From assembly GCA_935421135.1 (NCBI GenBank), contig OW285195.1:14646158-14710157 (forward strand): 64,000 bases of DNA, given 5' to 3'. The position numbers and the translations under genes are program-made. The notes beneath the pieces are model-generated. The model saw only the letters and a list, made by a program, of their open reading frames with translations, ran no database searches and was not told where the DNA came from. The first letter of the stretch is position 1, and every line of letters begins with the position of its first letter. Source of the DNA: Bugulina stolonifera (Eukaryota; Bryozoa; Gymnolaemata; Cheilostomatida; Bugulidae). Below are positions 1 to 12,118 of this stretch, one piece after another.

Positions 1-3000
1 GATAACTACTGTTATTCCCTGACAGGTTTAGCGAATAGTTTCTTGTAGAGGTTTGGTGGTAACTTCCTGTTTCGTATACGAAGGAAGTGGGAGCTGTAGT
101 ACATAGTTGTGATTTTTTCCAGTATTTAGTATCATGAGGACAAGTTGTGATGTAACTACTGCTGTCGTATCTACATCTCCTTAGTGTAGGAGTGTCCAGA
201 GGTGGAAGATATTGCTTTATTTTACATCTGAAACATATATAGAATAGTACTGCATGTATAACATAGTAACATTACAATGTATTTTCAATAAATTATCATG
301 AAAAAGGTGTACATGTAAACAAATGCACTGTAGGCATATGACATGAAATAACACACATTGAATAAACTAGTGTGTTGGATGTAATTAATAATTTATACAA
401 TCTGCTCTCTGGTGTATTTTAGTGTCCAAAATTCCAATGCATATTTACCTATCATACATATATACCTACAGCCCAATATATACATGTAGTAACAAATTGT
501 TAACAAGGTTGGTTTACAGATTCCCTTGATTAATCAATAGGGATGTTCATGTAAATATATAACCTACTGTCCTAACTGCTTACCCATGACTCACCCGAGA
601 TCTTGTAGCTGTTCCAAAGATGGATCACTACGTAATATTTGAGTATAGTTATAAAACTGTTCATCTAACTCTATATTTAAGGGTTGTCTACACTCGTCAT
701 TAGCTACAGGTATACACCCAATATCTATTCTCCAGTATCTGATATCCTCTACTTGATGGCACTGAGCACAGTATATGTTGGCATATCTGTAAGCAGGGAT
801 ATTTTTTCTGTTAATATGGCGCAATGATTGCAATATATCATTATTCATTACAGTTACAGCCGAGGTGAGTTTTGCTGTATGGCACATATATATACAATGT
901 ATATACTGTGCATAATGGGCAAAACATAAACTGAGATGTGACTGCAAATCATGAAGTAGGTTATGAAGAGCTTGGAAAATTATTTCAGTTGCCTATGAGC
1001 TGTAAACCAACAAATTGTTTGTCACGTCACGCAACGTTGTCACGCAACGTTGTCACGCAACGTTGTCACGCAACGTTGTCACGCAACGTTGTCACGCAAC
1101 GTTGTCACGCAACGTTGTCACGCAACGTTGTCACGCAACGTTGTCACGCAACGTTGTCACGCAACGTTGTCACGCAACGTTGTCACGCAACGTTGTCACG
1201 CAACGTTGTCACGCAACGTTGTCACGCAACGTTGTCACGCAACGTTGTCACAAGGATTTTATGTGAATCCTGTTGATTCTCCAACAAGAATATTAAGTTG
1301 CTCAGTAGATTTCACTCATGATTTGGTGTCGCTCTATAAAACAAAGTGAAACTTACCTAAAACCATAAATATTATTGTAAATAGTAGTACGAGACAGACA
1401 CATTTTTATTTGGATTTATTACCTAATATTTCATTACTTGTCTAAGTAACATCATCAGAGGATCATTTATCCTCTGATGATGTTACTTGGACAAGTAATG
1501 AAATATTAGGTAATAAATCTAAATAAAGATGCGTCTCGTATTACTATTGATAATTAAAATATTATCCCACACCAATATTTTCCATAAATATTATTACAGA
1601 ACTTACCTAAGACCAGTCTTGGTGTCTGTAACTGGTATACTTCTACCAACCATTGTACCATCTGTTGAGTTCTCACAGAGATTCCTAGTGGTTGTGTTGG
1701 TGAAGCTCTCAGGACATTTGTCTACCTCCATGATCCCCCATTCAAACCCATCTGGAGAAGCACCACTCTTCAGTTCAGATCTGTCTGGTTCACAGGAGAA
1801 GACACCGTCCTCCAGCAGTGTCTGATTGGTTGGTTGGAATGGTGAATCCTCACAGCAGTCATTGAAGTAAATACAGAATTTATCACAGTAACAGTTGAGT
1901 TTATTCTCTTCAATAAATCCTAATTCTACAGCCTTACACTGACCTCTATAGGCACACACCGAGTGATCTGTCCACTGTATGTCACTGGATTGGATGGGAG
2001 AGTAGGGGTGGAGGTCACTAATCTTCTGACATGTCAGTGTGGCAGGATCTAACATATGTCCCACACCACAGCCAGGTTCTGTGCAATCAGCGTCAGTGTC
2101 AACTCGTGATATGGCAAAAAAGTTACAAACATTTGGATAGTCACTAAAACAGGCAAATGATCCAAGATTCCACGCAGAAGTAGTAGGCGTTGTAAGAAGT
2201 TGTGTGCTCTTGGTTAACAATGGCTGCTCCATGCAGTAGTTTAATGTTTGATTTACGAAATATGAGCATACAATTCGATTGTTATCATTAGAAAAGGAAG
2301 TGGAGGAGAATGTCTGCTCATCAAATAATTGTAGTTTACCGACAATTAATGTTTGTTTGTCAGAAATAGGTTGGCTACGTTTCAATATTTTAGTGGATTC
2401 CCTAGCCCAAGTGAACTGAAGTGGTGTGATCACATCATTCTGGAAGTTTGTAGGGACATAATCAGTTAAACTTAAATTGACTCCATTGCACAACGCACAG
2501 AATTGGTTCCGGAATGTCAACCCGATGGAGGGAACATTTATATAGTTGGCAAGACCTTGCTCACAGAGATGTACTATCTCCTTATTTGAATTAGGATAGC
2601 AGGTTTTCACGGAGTCAAAGCATTGATCAAGAGAGTGTGGTGGGACGTAGTTCACTTGACAGCATCTAAAACAACAATAACATATCAAATAATGTCTAGT
2701 TTATAGCGAGACAGAGACTGTGGTAATCAGTCACCCTACACTCATGTCTAGGTGAAAATAGTGCAGGGAGGGTGGCCTGGGTAGCATAAATATTATGTTA
2801 ATCTACACTCACTGATCAATGAGTTTGATAAGTTTGGAATGATCGGGTGACTCATCAAGATACTCAGCTATGACTCCCAACTCACAGTCTACTTTAGCAG
2901 TCCACCATTCAATACTATTAACTGTATCATTCCTCCTCTCTTCTGAACCAAACCATGTCTGATGAGACAGGTCTATCTGGATACCAGGATCTACTCCGTT

Positions 3001-3624
3001 ACAGATTGCACAGTAAATATTCTTATAGCTCAGCTGATTGGCTACTCCCTGTACAGGCCATCGACTCAATGAAAACTCTGCAAATCCATATAATAATCAA
3101 CCTAATTCTGAGACTTAATATCAGAAACTAATCGACGAGATTCAGATATATGATCTCAGAAACGAGTTAAAACTTCTGTGATCAAACTGACCTGCTCTTT
3201 CATAAAACTATACATAACCAAGGAGATGGTAAAACGCACCTGATTTTCCAGCAGAGTTTTCACATAGATTTCTGAGATTCTCATCCTCTAGCTCAGATGG
3301 ACATCTGTCTACTATATAGAACCCATCATGACAAGAGAAAGTATCTAGTGGAAGCTGTTCTAGAGGGTGTGGTGGTGCCGAAGGACAGCAATCACCGTAA
3401 TACTTACATCTACTAACCCCAGACTCATTGTAATAGAAACATGTTCCTTTTAGTAGAGGAACTTTCTCTGCCTGTGTCGCGTTTAATGATAGTAATCCAA
3501 TGTAGACTTCTGTGTGTAAAGCACTGCTTTTAATTCTAGAGATGTTGACTAGTCCTAAAGAGATCCAGATAGTGGCTTGGAAGTTGATCAGAATAAACTT
3601 GAAGTGGCGTGTCATGTATCGCAT
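1..3624 (-). CDS. Cysteine-rich SMB-domain receptor (GPCR-like), minus-strand paralog, 3' end outside window
   Basis: Five exons are visible on the minus strand: 3624-3240, 3077-2813, 2665-1607, 786-595 and 227-1, the last open to the window edge. Exons 2, 3 and 4 have exactly the same lengths (265, 1059 and 192 nt) and phases as in the plus-strand paralog at 5085-10550. The start is the first in-frame ATG, followed by a hydrophobic stretch that could be a signal peptide; it differs completely from the paralog's leader. Exon 1 has a CC-containing somatomedin-B-like motif (CKYYGDCC). Exon 3 has a fuller SMB pattern (CYCDKFC then DCC). A module with Y/F-x-N-x-x-C-x-x-C recurs in exons 2, 3 and 4. 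No stop or frameshift is visible, so the gene looks intact. By homology the missing part should hold the seven-helix domain; that is inferred, not seen. Confidence 0.8.
1026..1251. repeat. 13-bp minisatellite, 17 perfect units
   Basis: The unit gtcacgcaacgtt repeats 17 times without a change from 1026 to 1246, followed by a partial unit. It lies in the intron between exons 3 and 4 of the minus-strand receptor gene. Each unit holds the palindrome aacgtt and two CpG sites, in a CpG-poor neighbourhood. Because 13 is not a multiple of 3, all three plus frames stay open; this is an artefact of the repeat and not coding evidence. Confidence 0.97.
1382..1547. mobile_element. Foldback (long-hairpin) element, MITE-like
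   Basis: Two arms of about 78-80 bp are near-perfect reverse complements around a loop of a few bases at about 1463-1467. The outer ends read tagta...tacta, and the shared core includes the words tttattacctaatatttc and acatcatcagagga. The element sits in the same receptor intron as the 13-bp minisatellite. A diverged copy of one arm occurs at 12037-12118, which supports a dispersed element. No open reading frame fits inside, so it would be non-autonomous. I could not assign a superfamily; a TA target duplication is possible but not demonstrable. Confidence 0.8.
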
Positions 3625-3984
3625 TATACTGTAGTAGGTCCATGCGGTAACAGCCAATTACTATAGTAACTCATCATTGAATACTACAAAACTAGTGTGA
3701 TCTCTAGACTTCGACATTGACAAGGGATTAAATCATTAATAATGCACCAAGAAAATCATCTCACTTGGATCTGCTCCAATGACCATGAAATGTGCAAATG
3801 CATAGTTATATTATTGATATCTGAATTTAGATAAGGAAAGTAAGCCGTTGCCTTTATTCAAACCGTGTCATATTTTACCAGGAGGTGATAAGAAGTTACA
3901 GAGTTACCAGAGGTGGTCTACAGTAGGCCACACTTCGACAATAACGCGTCACGTCACGTTATGGACAGGACTCAACTAGATATC

Positions 3985-4163
3985 GACTACATACCCGCCA
4001 ACCCTACTACTGCATATAGGCTGCATACCTGCGAACCCTACTACTGCATATAGGCTACATACCTGCCAACCCTACTACTGCATATAGGCTACATACCTGC
4101 CAACCCTACTACTGCATATAGGCTACATATTCGCCAACCCTACTACTGCATATAGGCTACATA
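3985..4163. repeat. 34-bp minisatellite, five units
   Basis: Five contiguous 34-bp units (starting 3985, 4019, 4053, 4087 and 4121) plus a 9-bp partial unit. Each contains the words ctacatac, ccaaccctactactgc and atatagg, with few changes between units. There are no unique spacers, so this is a plain tandem repeat. It lies between the two divergent receptor genes. Confidence 0.95.
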
Positions 4164-5046
4164 ACCACATAAAAGAAAAAACTTGTTAGATTTGATCTGA
4201 CTTTTCAATTGTGTAAAAGTATAACAGACATGTGAAAATAAGGAAAGAAATATTTAATTGCTTTTTTACTTTAATTGAATGTTAATGCTGTACTTTACTG
4301 CCAAAGTACTTGCTAGTGTAGAGCATGATGTTGTATTTTGTGCATTTAGATTAAGAGCAGCGACTAAATAGCCGACATAATATACCATGGGCACTCAAAA
4401 GATATTTATCATAATCTTAATTAAAAGAGGACAACTTCTAATTATGAACAATAACTTGTGACTGCCCATGAAATCCACTTTATATCATATAATATAATGT
4501 ATGGTCTCTATCTTTTAGACTCTTGTAGCATAGGAGAACAAATAAGAAATAACAACTATCTCTGAGGCTTAAAGTATTTAAATAAACAATATTATAAATG
4601 AATCATTCTTTTGTATTTGCCCATGAGGCAGTAAAATTCTGTATTGCATGAGAAGGGATGTTCTTTGTCACAACTACATGTAGGCCTAATACACATAGGA
4701 ATAGACTATTGACAGATGAATGAGTTTCAAAGGACATACTGATACAAGATGCCACTGTCTCATATTCTGCTGCTATAAAGTCATATTAGTCCACAATGTA
4801 TATAAGATCCAGAACTACCTGGGGGAACTTGGGAGTACTTGCTCAGCCTTGCCATCAATCAGGTTTATTTCTATTTCTCATGTAATTTTTAATTAGGAGT
4901 GACAGAAATAAATCTAGTGACAGACACGCTTCATCACTCTGCAAAGTGTGGTAGTTCAAATTTATCAAAATGTTATTCCAGAGGTCACTGCAATCTGCAG
5001 CTAAACATGTGCCATTCAGTTACCATCGATTTACCTACCTGGCAGG

Positions 5047-5056
5047 ATATAAATAG
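5047..5056 (+). promoter_or_regulatory. TATA-like box of the plus-strand receptor gene
   Basis: The sequence atataaatag lies 28-38 bp upstream of the ATG at 5085, which itself has a good context (ccaccATG). If this box works, transcription would begin only a few bases before the start codon, giving a very short leader. The assignment rests on sequence and spacing alone. Confidence 0.45.
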
Positions 5057-5084
5057 CCTTTAATCAACATCTTATCATTCCACC

Positions 5085-8000
5085 ATGTTGCGATGCATCT
5101 TAGAACTCCTCCTCTGTATTATTGGAGCTCAGGCATCACTACCACTTCAAGCTACAAATGAGGCAACAGAAGTCTACATTGGATTACTATCATCAAACAC
5201 CACACAGATAGAGAAAGTCCTTCTAGTAAATGGAACATGTTTCCATTACAGTGAGTCTGGGGTTAGTAGATGTAAGTATTACGGTGATTGCTGTCCTTCG
5301 GCACCACCACAACCTCTAGAACAGCTTCCACCAAATACTTTCTCTTGTAATGATGGATTCTATATAGTAGACAGATGTCCGTCTGAGCTAGAGGATGAGA
5401 ATCTCAGAAATCTATGTGAAAACTCAGCTGGAAAATCAGGTCAGTTAACGCTATGTTATTTTTTCACAAATTGTTAGAACCACTGTTATTGCAGATATAA
5501 AAATTGAATTGTTATATTGCATTTAATAGCTAGTGACGGATGAATGAACATGTGAGTGGTACGGGGAGAGGGGCAGTCACCCGCTGAATGAGGGAATATT
5601 AAACCAGAAGGAATTCCTAATTTATCCTGTATGTAGACACTAAACTGCCTTGTTCCACGTGCACGTTTGAGGTACATGGGAATAGTTTGACAGAGAACAG
5701 AAAAATTAGTTTCGGATATTAAGTTGATTATTATATGGATTTGCAGACTTTTCGTTGAGTCAATGGCCTGTGCAAGGAGTAGCCAATCAGCTGAGCTATA
5801 AGAATATTTACTGTGCAATCTGTAACGGAGTAGATCCTGGTAATCAGATAGATCTTTCTCATCAGACATGGTTTGGTTCAGAAGAGAGGAGGAATGATAC
5901 AGTTAATAGTATTGAATGGTGGACTGCTAAAGTAGACTGTGAGTTGGGAGTCATAGCTGAGTATCTTGATGAGTCACCCGATCATTCCAAACTTATCAAA
6001 CTCATCGATCAGTGAGTTGATTCAAGAATTCAGTTTGTCATAAAGAAACTGAATGAAAATAAACCATATGTAGGCCGCAACAATAAAATTGCAGAAAAAA
6101 TACAAAGGCTGAAAAAATCTAGAAAATGAGTCCTTCTATTTTCCAACAATATTTAGAAGTCACCGTGCAAATATTACGATAAAGTTTCAAAAATACCTAG
6201 CAGTAGCTAACACATATAAATCATGTGGTAAGCTGCTTGTTTCAAAACCCAGACCATTTCCGTAGCATATTTCAGGCCATGCCAGCTGGAGACGAATTAT
6301 CATGCTATTTATAACACATTATAACGACTAATGCGGTCTCTATTTACATGTAGGTCATGCCAAATATCCTACCTTCCACCACAGACTCCGGATGTGTGCA
6401 TAGATTCGATTAATTCCTGTCCAGAGGAAGCCAGCAGCAGTGAACTGATGGAACTGTGCAGATATGGACCTGCAAATTATATCAACTTAACCTCAGCAAA
6501 CCTCGGCATTTACCGGAATCAGTTCTGTATCTTGTGCCATGGTATAAATGTAGAAGAGCACTCACTCAATCAAGTTGGTCTCTCTTTAAAATTCTCAGAC
6601 AATGTTCATTTTCACTGGTCGGAGAATGCTTTGAGGCAAAAGGAGAAGAACAGAGAACCTCGTCATCTACTTCTCGCTGGCCAACCATTACTATTTGACC
6701 AACACTCTGTTTCTTTTGCTCTTACTGCGTTGACCAATCATAGCAACCGCATTATTTGCTCCTATTTTGCCAACAGAAGCTTCAACTTTTGTTCAGTTCA
6801 CAGAGAAAACCTAACTGTGAATCATTCGTCACCTTCAGATGCTTGGAATCTTGGATCATTTGCATGCTACAGTCAATATCCAAATGTTTGTGACTTGTTG
6901 GCCATATCGCGCTCCAAATATTTTGATGGTACCTGTACAGAACCTGGCTGTGGTGTGGGACATATGTTAAATCCTGCCACACTGACATGTCAGAATATCA
7001 GTGACCTCTACCCCTACCCTCCCATCCAATCCAGTGACATTCAGTGGACATATCACTCGGTGTGTGCCTATAGAGGTCAGTGTAAGGCTGTAGAATTAGG
7101 ATTTATTGAAGAGAATCAACTCAACTGTTACTGTGATAAATTCTGTATTTACTTCAATGACTGCTGTGAGGATTCCCCATTCCAACCGACCAATCAGACA
7201 CTGCTGGAGGACGGTGTCTTCTCCTGCGAACCAGACAGATCTGAACTGAAGAGTGGTGGTTCTCCAGATGGGTTTGAATGGGGGATCGTGGAGGTAGACA
7301 AATGTCCTGAGAGCTTTACCAACACAACCACCAGGAATCTCTGTGAGAATTCTGCAGATAGTACATTGGTTGGTAGAAGTATACCAGTTACAGATACAAA
7401 GACTGGTCTTAGGTAAGTAGTCTATCACTATACTTTATAAACAAACAACTAGCAAAATCTACCAAGTAACTACATGCACTTGCACTGTTAGTAGATGTAG
7501 TCATTGAAGTAGGAAATTTCAGGCTATTCGTAAAACTGACTTGGTACCTTCTTTGTCATTCCTCCATTGGTTGGGAGAATCAATAGGAACCATACAGATC
7601 CTGTGAAAACATATGATATTGTAAACGTTACAAGCGGGTATAGTAGAATATGCCTGCAGCATGACCAGTGTCTTTGATTAACTAATAAAGTCGGGGGAAT
7701 TTTTCGCCTTGTTAAATTTTAAAAAGGAAATAATTATCACGTAATGAATCGCAGTAGAAAGACTTTTATCACTGGTAGACTATCTCGTCATTTTACAGAT
7801 ATGCCAACATATACTGTGCACAATGCCATCAAGTAGAAGATATCAGATACTGGAAAATAGATATTGGGTGTATACCTCTAGCTAATGACGAGTGTAGACA
7901 ACCCTTAAATATAGAGTTAGATGAACAGTTTTATAACTATACTCAAATATTACGTAGTGATCCATCTTTGGAACAGCTTCACAGTCTCGGGTAAGTCATA

Positions 8001-10550
8001 TGCAGTTAGGCCAACAAATTACATATTTGCATTATTTTTAATAGGTGATATTTACATAAAATAATCTGGGGAATTAGTGTTTGTTGACTGCAGTTAATTT
8101 ATGATGATTCATGATCATATAGGACATAACTGCATACCTGATAGTAATGCATATAATGTTTTGGCTGCTCCAATGCACCAGGGAGCAATTTTATTATTTG
8201 TATCTGACACATTAATTTGATTGATGATTGCTGTTCAGTGTTTTTTAAATTATAGTTGTATCTGTTTATATAGACCTTGTCATGATGCTAGACACAAATA
8301 CACAGTGAAACACAATATTCCTATGTTGCTGAATGCATACATGTACATTGAAATATAATTAAGATTTTGGACAGTTTGATACACCAGACATTATGTTATA
8401 TAAATTGTATGTTAGTTTTGTGTGACACATTAATTTATTCATGCCACTTTACTACTTGTCTACATGTACATCTTTTTAATGCCAAGTTATTAAAAAACAT
8501 ATTATAATATTGCTATGTTGTACGTCATACAGTAACACTCATTATAATATATTTCAGATGTGAAGTAAAGCAATATCTTCCACCTCTGGACACTCCGACA
8601 CTAAGGAGATGTAGATACGACAGCAGTAGTTACATCACAACTTGTCCTCATGATACTGAACACTGGAAAATATCACAACTATGTACTACAGCTCCAACTT
8701 CCTTCGTATACGAAACAAGAAGTTACTACCTAACCTCTACGAGACACTATACGCTAAATCTGTTAGGGAATAACAGTAGTTATCAAGCAAAATACGTAGT
8801 GCATAGCAAACTTAGGAAGTTTAGAAATAGTTACTGTGCCTCCTGCTATAGCCTCAAAACCGCTGAATGCACGCCAAGGAAAACCATCACTATGACTAAT
8901 GAAAATGATGATTTAGATCCAGTTATACAGCATGAGTTCGATGTACAGCCATATTTATTTGTCTATCGAATCGATCTAAACCAGCGTTCATGTGAAATGC
9001 ATTCCGACTCAATCCCACTAAATGAAAATGTTACAACTGGGTTTGATACTTGTGTGACTGTAAGAGATGGACTTCAGAGTTGTGAGTGTTATCAAGCTCT
9101 AGACCTCCAGTCTGGTCTCTGTGCTTCTACTTCATACAGTAATGGCGGCTGTCTAACTGACAACTACATTCAGGGAGCAGCCAATCAACCTGATTCTAAC
9201 AGACTGTCTTCCGCAACAAAGTCTAAGAGGGGATCTCCATCAAACTGCTCAACAAGTCCGATTTCATCACCAAGTTGTATCTTGCGCTACCAACACCTGT
9301 CCAATAGAACCTCTGCTCCAGACAATTATGTGAATACCTTCTGCCAGTTAATAGCAACACTGCAGTGTCACAACGCTTTGCATGATCCATGTGTAACCAC
9401 GAAAACATTGCTTAGAGATTCCAACCAATTTCATCAAACCAGCTCTGCAGCTAAAGCTAACATTACCACTATCAACTATACATACCCTTCAATAATTCAA
9501 CATGTGTATGTACCACAAATGGATGATGTAAATACTTTCCCTACCAATGGATATCCATTTGCCACAGAAACAAACCCTTGTCTTAAATATACTGCACTGG
9601 ACTTCCATAGAGGTGAACTTTTAATATGTGGCAATTCTACTGTTTATAATGTAGCCAACCACAAACGCTATACAGACTTTGTCCTTCGAGGTAAAAAGGT
9701 GTATGTGTGCACTTTCTATGCTTATGACATCTACAACGAAACTGCTGACTATATAGTTGGAAGTATTTCTGTAGTTACTATTGCTGTCTACAGCATTTAT
9801 TATTTCGTAAAAGCGAAGAAGTCAATGACTGGAAATTTTGTTATTAGCTCACTGGTAACAATTGGAATAGCTGTTATTAACTTCTTGTTCATAATTGAGC
9901 ACGCGAAAGCATGCCGATTCGTTGCATCTATGAGTCAGTACCTATTTCTGTCAATCCACACTTGGAATTCTGCAATCGCCGTTTGGATGTTAAAAGGGAT
10001 AATATTTATAAAAGTCATTCGGCATAAGGGATGGATAACATATGTCCGTTACGCTTCATTTGCATGGCTAACCCCTTTAATACTTGTGGCCTCAGTTTAC
10101 ATACTCGATGCTTCAAAATCTGAAATTTTTTCTCCAGTGTTTGTGGAAAATGTTTGCTTCATAGGTGGACGTTGGGCTCGTATTCTCTTCTTTGTCGGGC
10201 CAATGCATGTAACGACATTAGTGAACATGACACTTTGCATCATCGCTGCAGTTAAAGTGACCAGGGCGGGCACTAAGCTCAACAGGCAGAAAAGACACAA
10301 GGCTAGGACTAAAATCGTGATGGTCCTCAAGCTACAAGTAATATTTGGGCTTCATTGGATTCTGATATTCTTTGTAGAGATAGAAGGTCCGCAGCAACTA
10401 ATAATCTGGAGAACTCTCAAATTCTTTATGATGGTGGAAGGATTCCTAGTCGTTCTCTGCCAAATATCAACCAACAAAAATATGCGTAGATTGAGAAAAA
10501 GTCTCAAATTTACTTCCTCCAATGAGTCGACAGTCGAGTCCAACAATTGA
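5085..10550 (+). CDS. Multi-module SMB-domain seven-transmembrane receptor, plus-strand paralog
   Basis: Five exons (5085-5439, 5747-6011, 6354-7412, 7799-7990, 8558-10550) join in frame to 1287 residues. An N-terminal signal peptide (MLRCILELLLCIIGAQA) precedes an ectodomain of about 1000 residues. Exon 1 has an SMB-like motif (CKYYGDCC). A fuller SMB domain lies near residues 442-483 in exon 3 (CYCDKFC ... DCC). A repeating module recurs four times: Y/F-x-N-x-x-C-x-x-C, seen as YKNIYCAIC, YRNQFCILC, YANIYCAQC and FRNSYCASC. Many N-x-S/T sites fit an extracellular domain. Residues about 1021-1260 hold seven hydrophobic helices resembling family B/Methuselah-like receptors. I see no clear GPS cleavage motif before the first helix. 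The inverted paralog lies at 1-3624. The ligand is unknown; the membrane topology is well supported. Confidence 0.88.
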
Positions 10551-10981
10551 ATACAATTTTCTCACACTTTGCTTCGACTATAATCGATTTTTCAATAATA
10601 TTTTGTGGTAAATAACCCGTGAAGGGTTTGGCCAGATTTGATGTCACAGAGAGCACACATAGTCCTCCATGTATTGTTTAGCTTTTTACTAGTAGCCTGT
10701 TTACGAGGTAGTAACTACAGCAGGAGAAACTTTTAATTATATGGATAATCAAACCAATGATAGAAGAATTATGCATAAATGAATTAAAATTGTTTTATAT
10801 AGTGTTATATGAAAATGTGTTGTATATAGTATTATTTGATTCATGTGTTGTATTTTATATTATGTGGGTGTAAAATATTTTCACATAGCAGGTATTTTTA
10901 TTGTATTATTTTTATAGCCTAGTTTTGATTCTTAGCTCAAAGCTAAAGTATCAACTGTTTTATGTGTGGATAGTAGTCAGC

Positions 10982-10987
10982 AATAAA
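10982..10987 (+). terminator. Candidate polyadenylation signal of the plus-strand receptor gene
   Basis: AATAAA about 430 bp after the stop codon at 10550, in AT-rich DNA and followed by further aataaa-like words. It is the first canonical signal I noticed downstream. Such hexamers are common by chance in this AT-rich sequence. Confidence 0.35.
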
Positions 10988-12036
10988 TATAAATAATAAA
11001 TATCCATAGGCTGGTACTATTTCCTACTTGGTTATTTAGAGCTGCAATGTATATAATAGAGACCATGATAACAATACATATGCACTGCACTACGCGTTAT
11101 ACTACTCAATGTAAAATATTGTACCTAAGGTGTGCATATACTTAACTTCTGGAGTACTATACATACCATGAAGAGAGTTATTACCTCTACAGCCTATTCA
11201 TGTATGAGTATTGTACCAAAGTTTCCTGGCTCAATATGAAAACACTGCATGTAATTTAACCAGAGTTCCAAAACCAGCAGAGCTATTAACTTGCTAAAAT
11301 GGCAGAACCTAGGCTAATGTGACATGGATAGGGGTCCCACCTCTCTAACCAAGATTAGTAATATCATACCTGCAACTTGTATCCACTTACAATGTAGATA
11401 CTGAACTGTATGTACTCACTCACAGTCAAGCAACTATTTACTCCCTATTAATAGCCTCAGGTGAGAAGCATCAAGACTTAAAGAGACCTTCAGGGGAGGG
11501 AAGGGTACCCCCTCCCCCCACCAGAGACACCAGAAGCATTATGTTGTAGCACTATAATAGACCTAACTCACCTGCTACAGTTCGTAGATGCCAGCTAGCT
11601 CTCAGATAAAGGCAGTACCAATGACTTCTGCAAAATACAGCATTGGAATTTTAAAAATGTAACAATGGTGAACAGCATTGAACAAAGGAAAAAGCAGTTA
11701 TACAATGGCATTTGAAATTTTTAGCAAAGTAACTACAATGTACAACTACATGGTGTATTATTGCTCTCTATACTGTGCATCAAAACTACACTGTACTATC
11801 AAAAGCGTATTCTTACAAACTACAGTATCGGAATATAAGGAATAAAATCAAAAATGAACCTATTACTACAGTATACCATCAAACACTTTAACAATATCAA
11901 TATCATAAGCTACAAGTACATGTAATATACTACAAGTACATTGTACATTGTACACGTGCACACCTAATATACTACGATATATACATGATTTATGTTATAC
12001 TAAAGATAATAAGATCTAATGAAGGAATTTATATTT

Positions 12037-12118
12037 TATCCTCTGATGATGATGCTCGGATGGCGTTAAAATATTAGAAAATAAATCAAAAATAAAATGC
12101 ATCTTGTATTACTATTTA
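12037..12118 (+). mobile_element. Diverged half copy of the 1382-1547 foldback element
   Basis: This stretch matches the right arm of the element at 1382-1547: tatcctctgatgatg at its start, aaatattag and aataaatc in the middle, and cttgtattactat at the end, with many differences between. The matching left arm is missing, so it is either a truncated copy or a related element of single-arm form. Confidence 0.6.

Larger units (their letters stand above)
3625..5084. promoter_or_regulatory. Head-to-head spacer between the two receptor genes
   Basis: About 1.46 kb separates the two divergent start codons, so the interval should hold both promoters. It contains a 34-bp minisatellite (3985-4163), a TATA-like box near the plus-strand start, and one copy of a dispersed agaggacaacttc-type motif (4426-4438). 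I see no open reading frame of note. Whether the two genes share control is not visible from sequence. Confidence 0.5.

Noticed and set aside
938..1349. Open reading frames in all three plus frames with a repeated 13-residue pattern
   Set aside because: They arise only because a perfect 13-bp repeat has no stop in any frame; the block lies in an intron of the minus-strand gene.
3985..4163. Regular 34-bp repeats as a CRISPR array
   Set aside because: Units are contiguous with no unique spacers, and the genome is clearly animal.
5486..5869. Minus-strand 127-residue frame overlapping receptor exon 2
   Set aside because: It is the antisense shadow of a coding exon plus intron and has no family resemblance.
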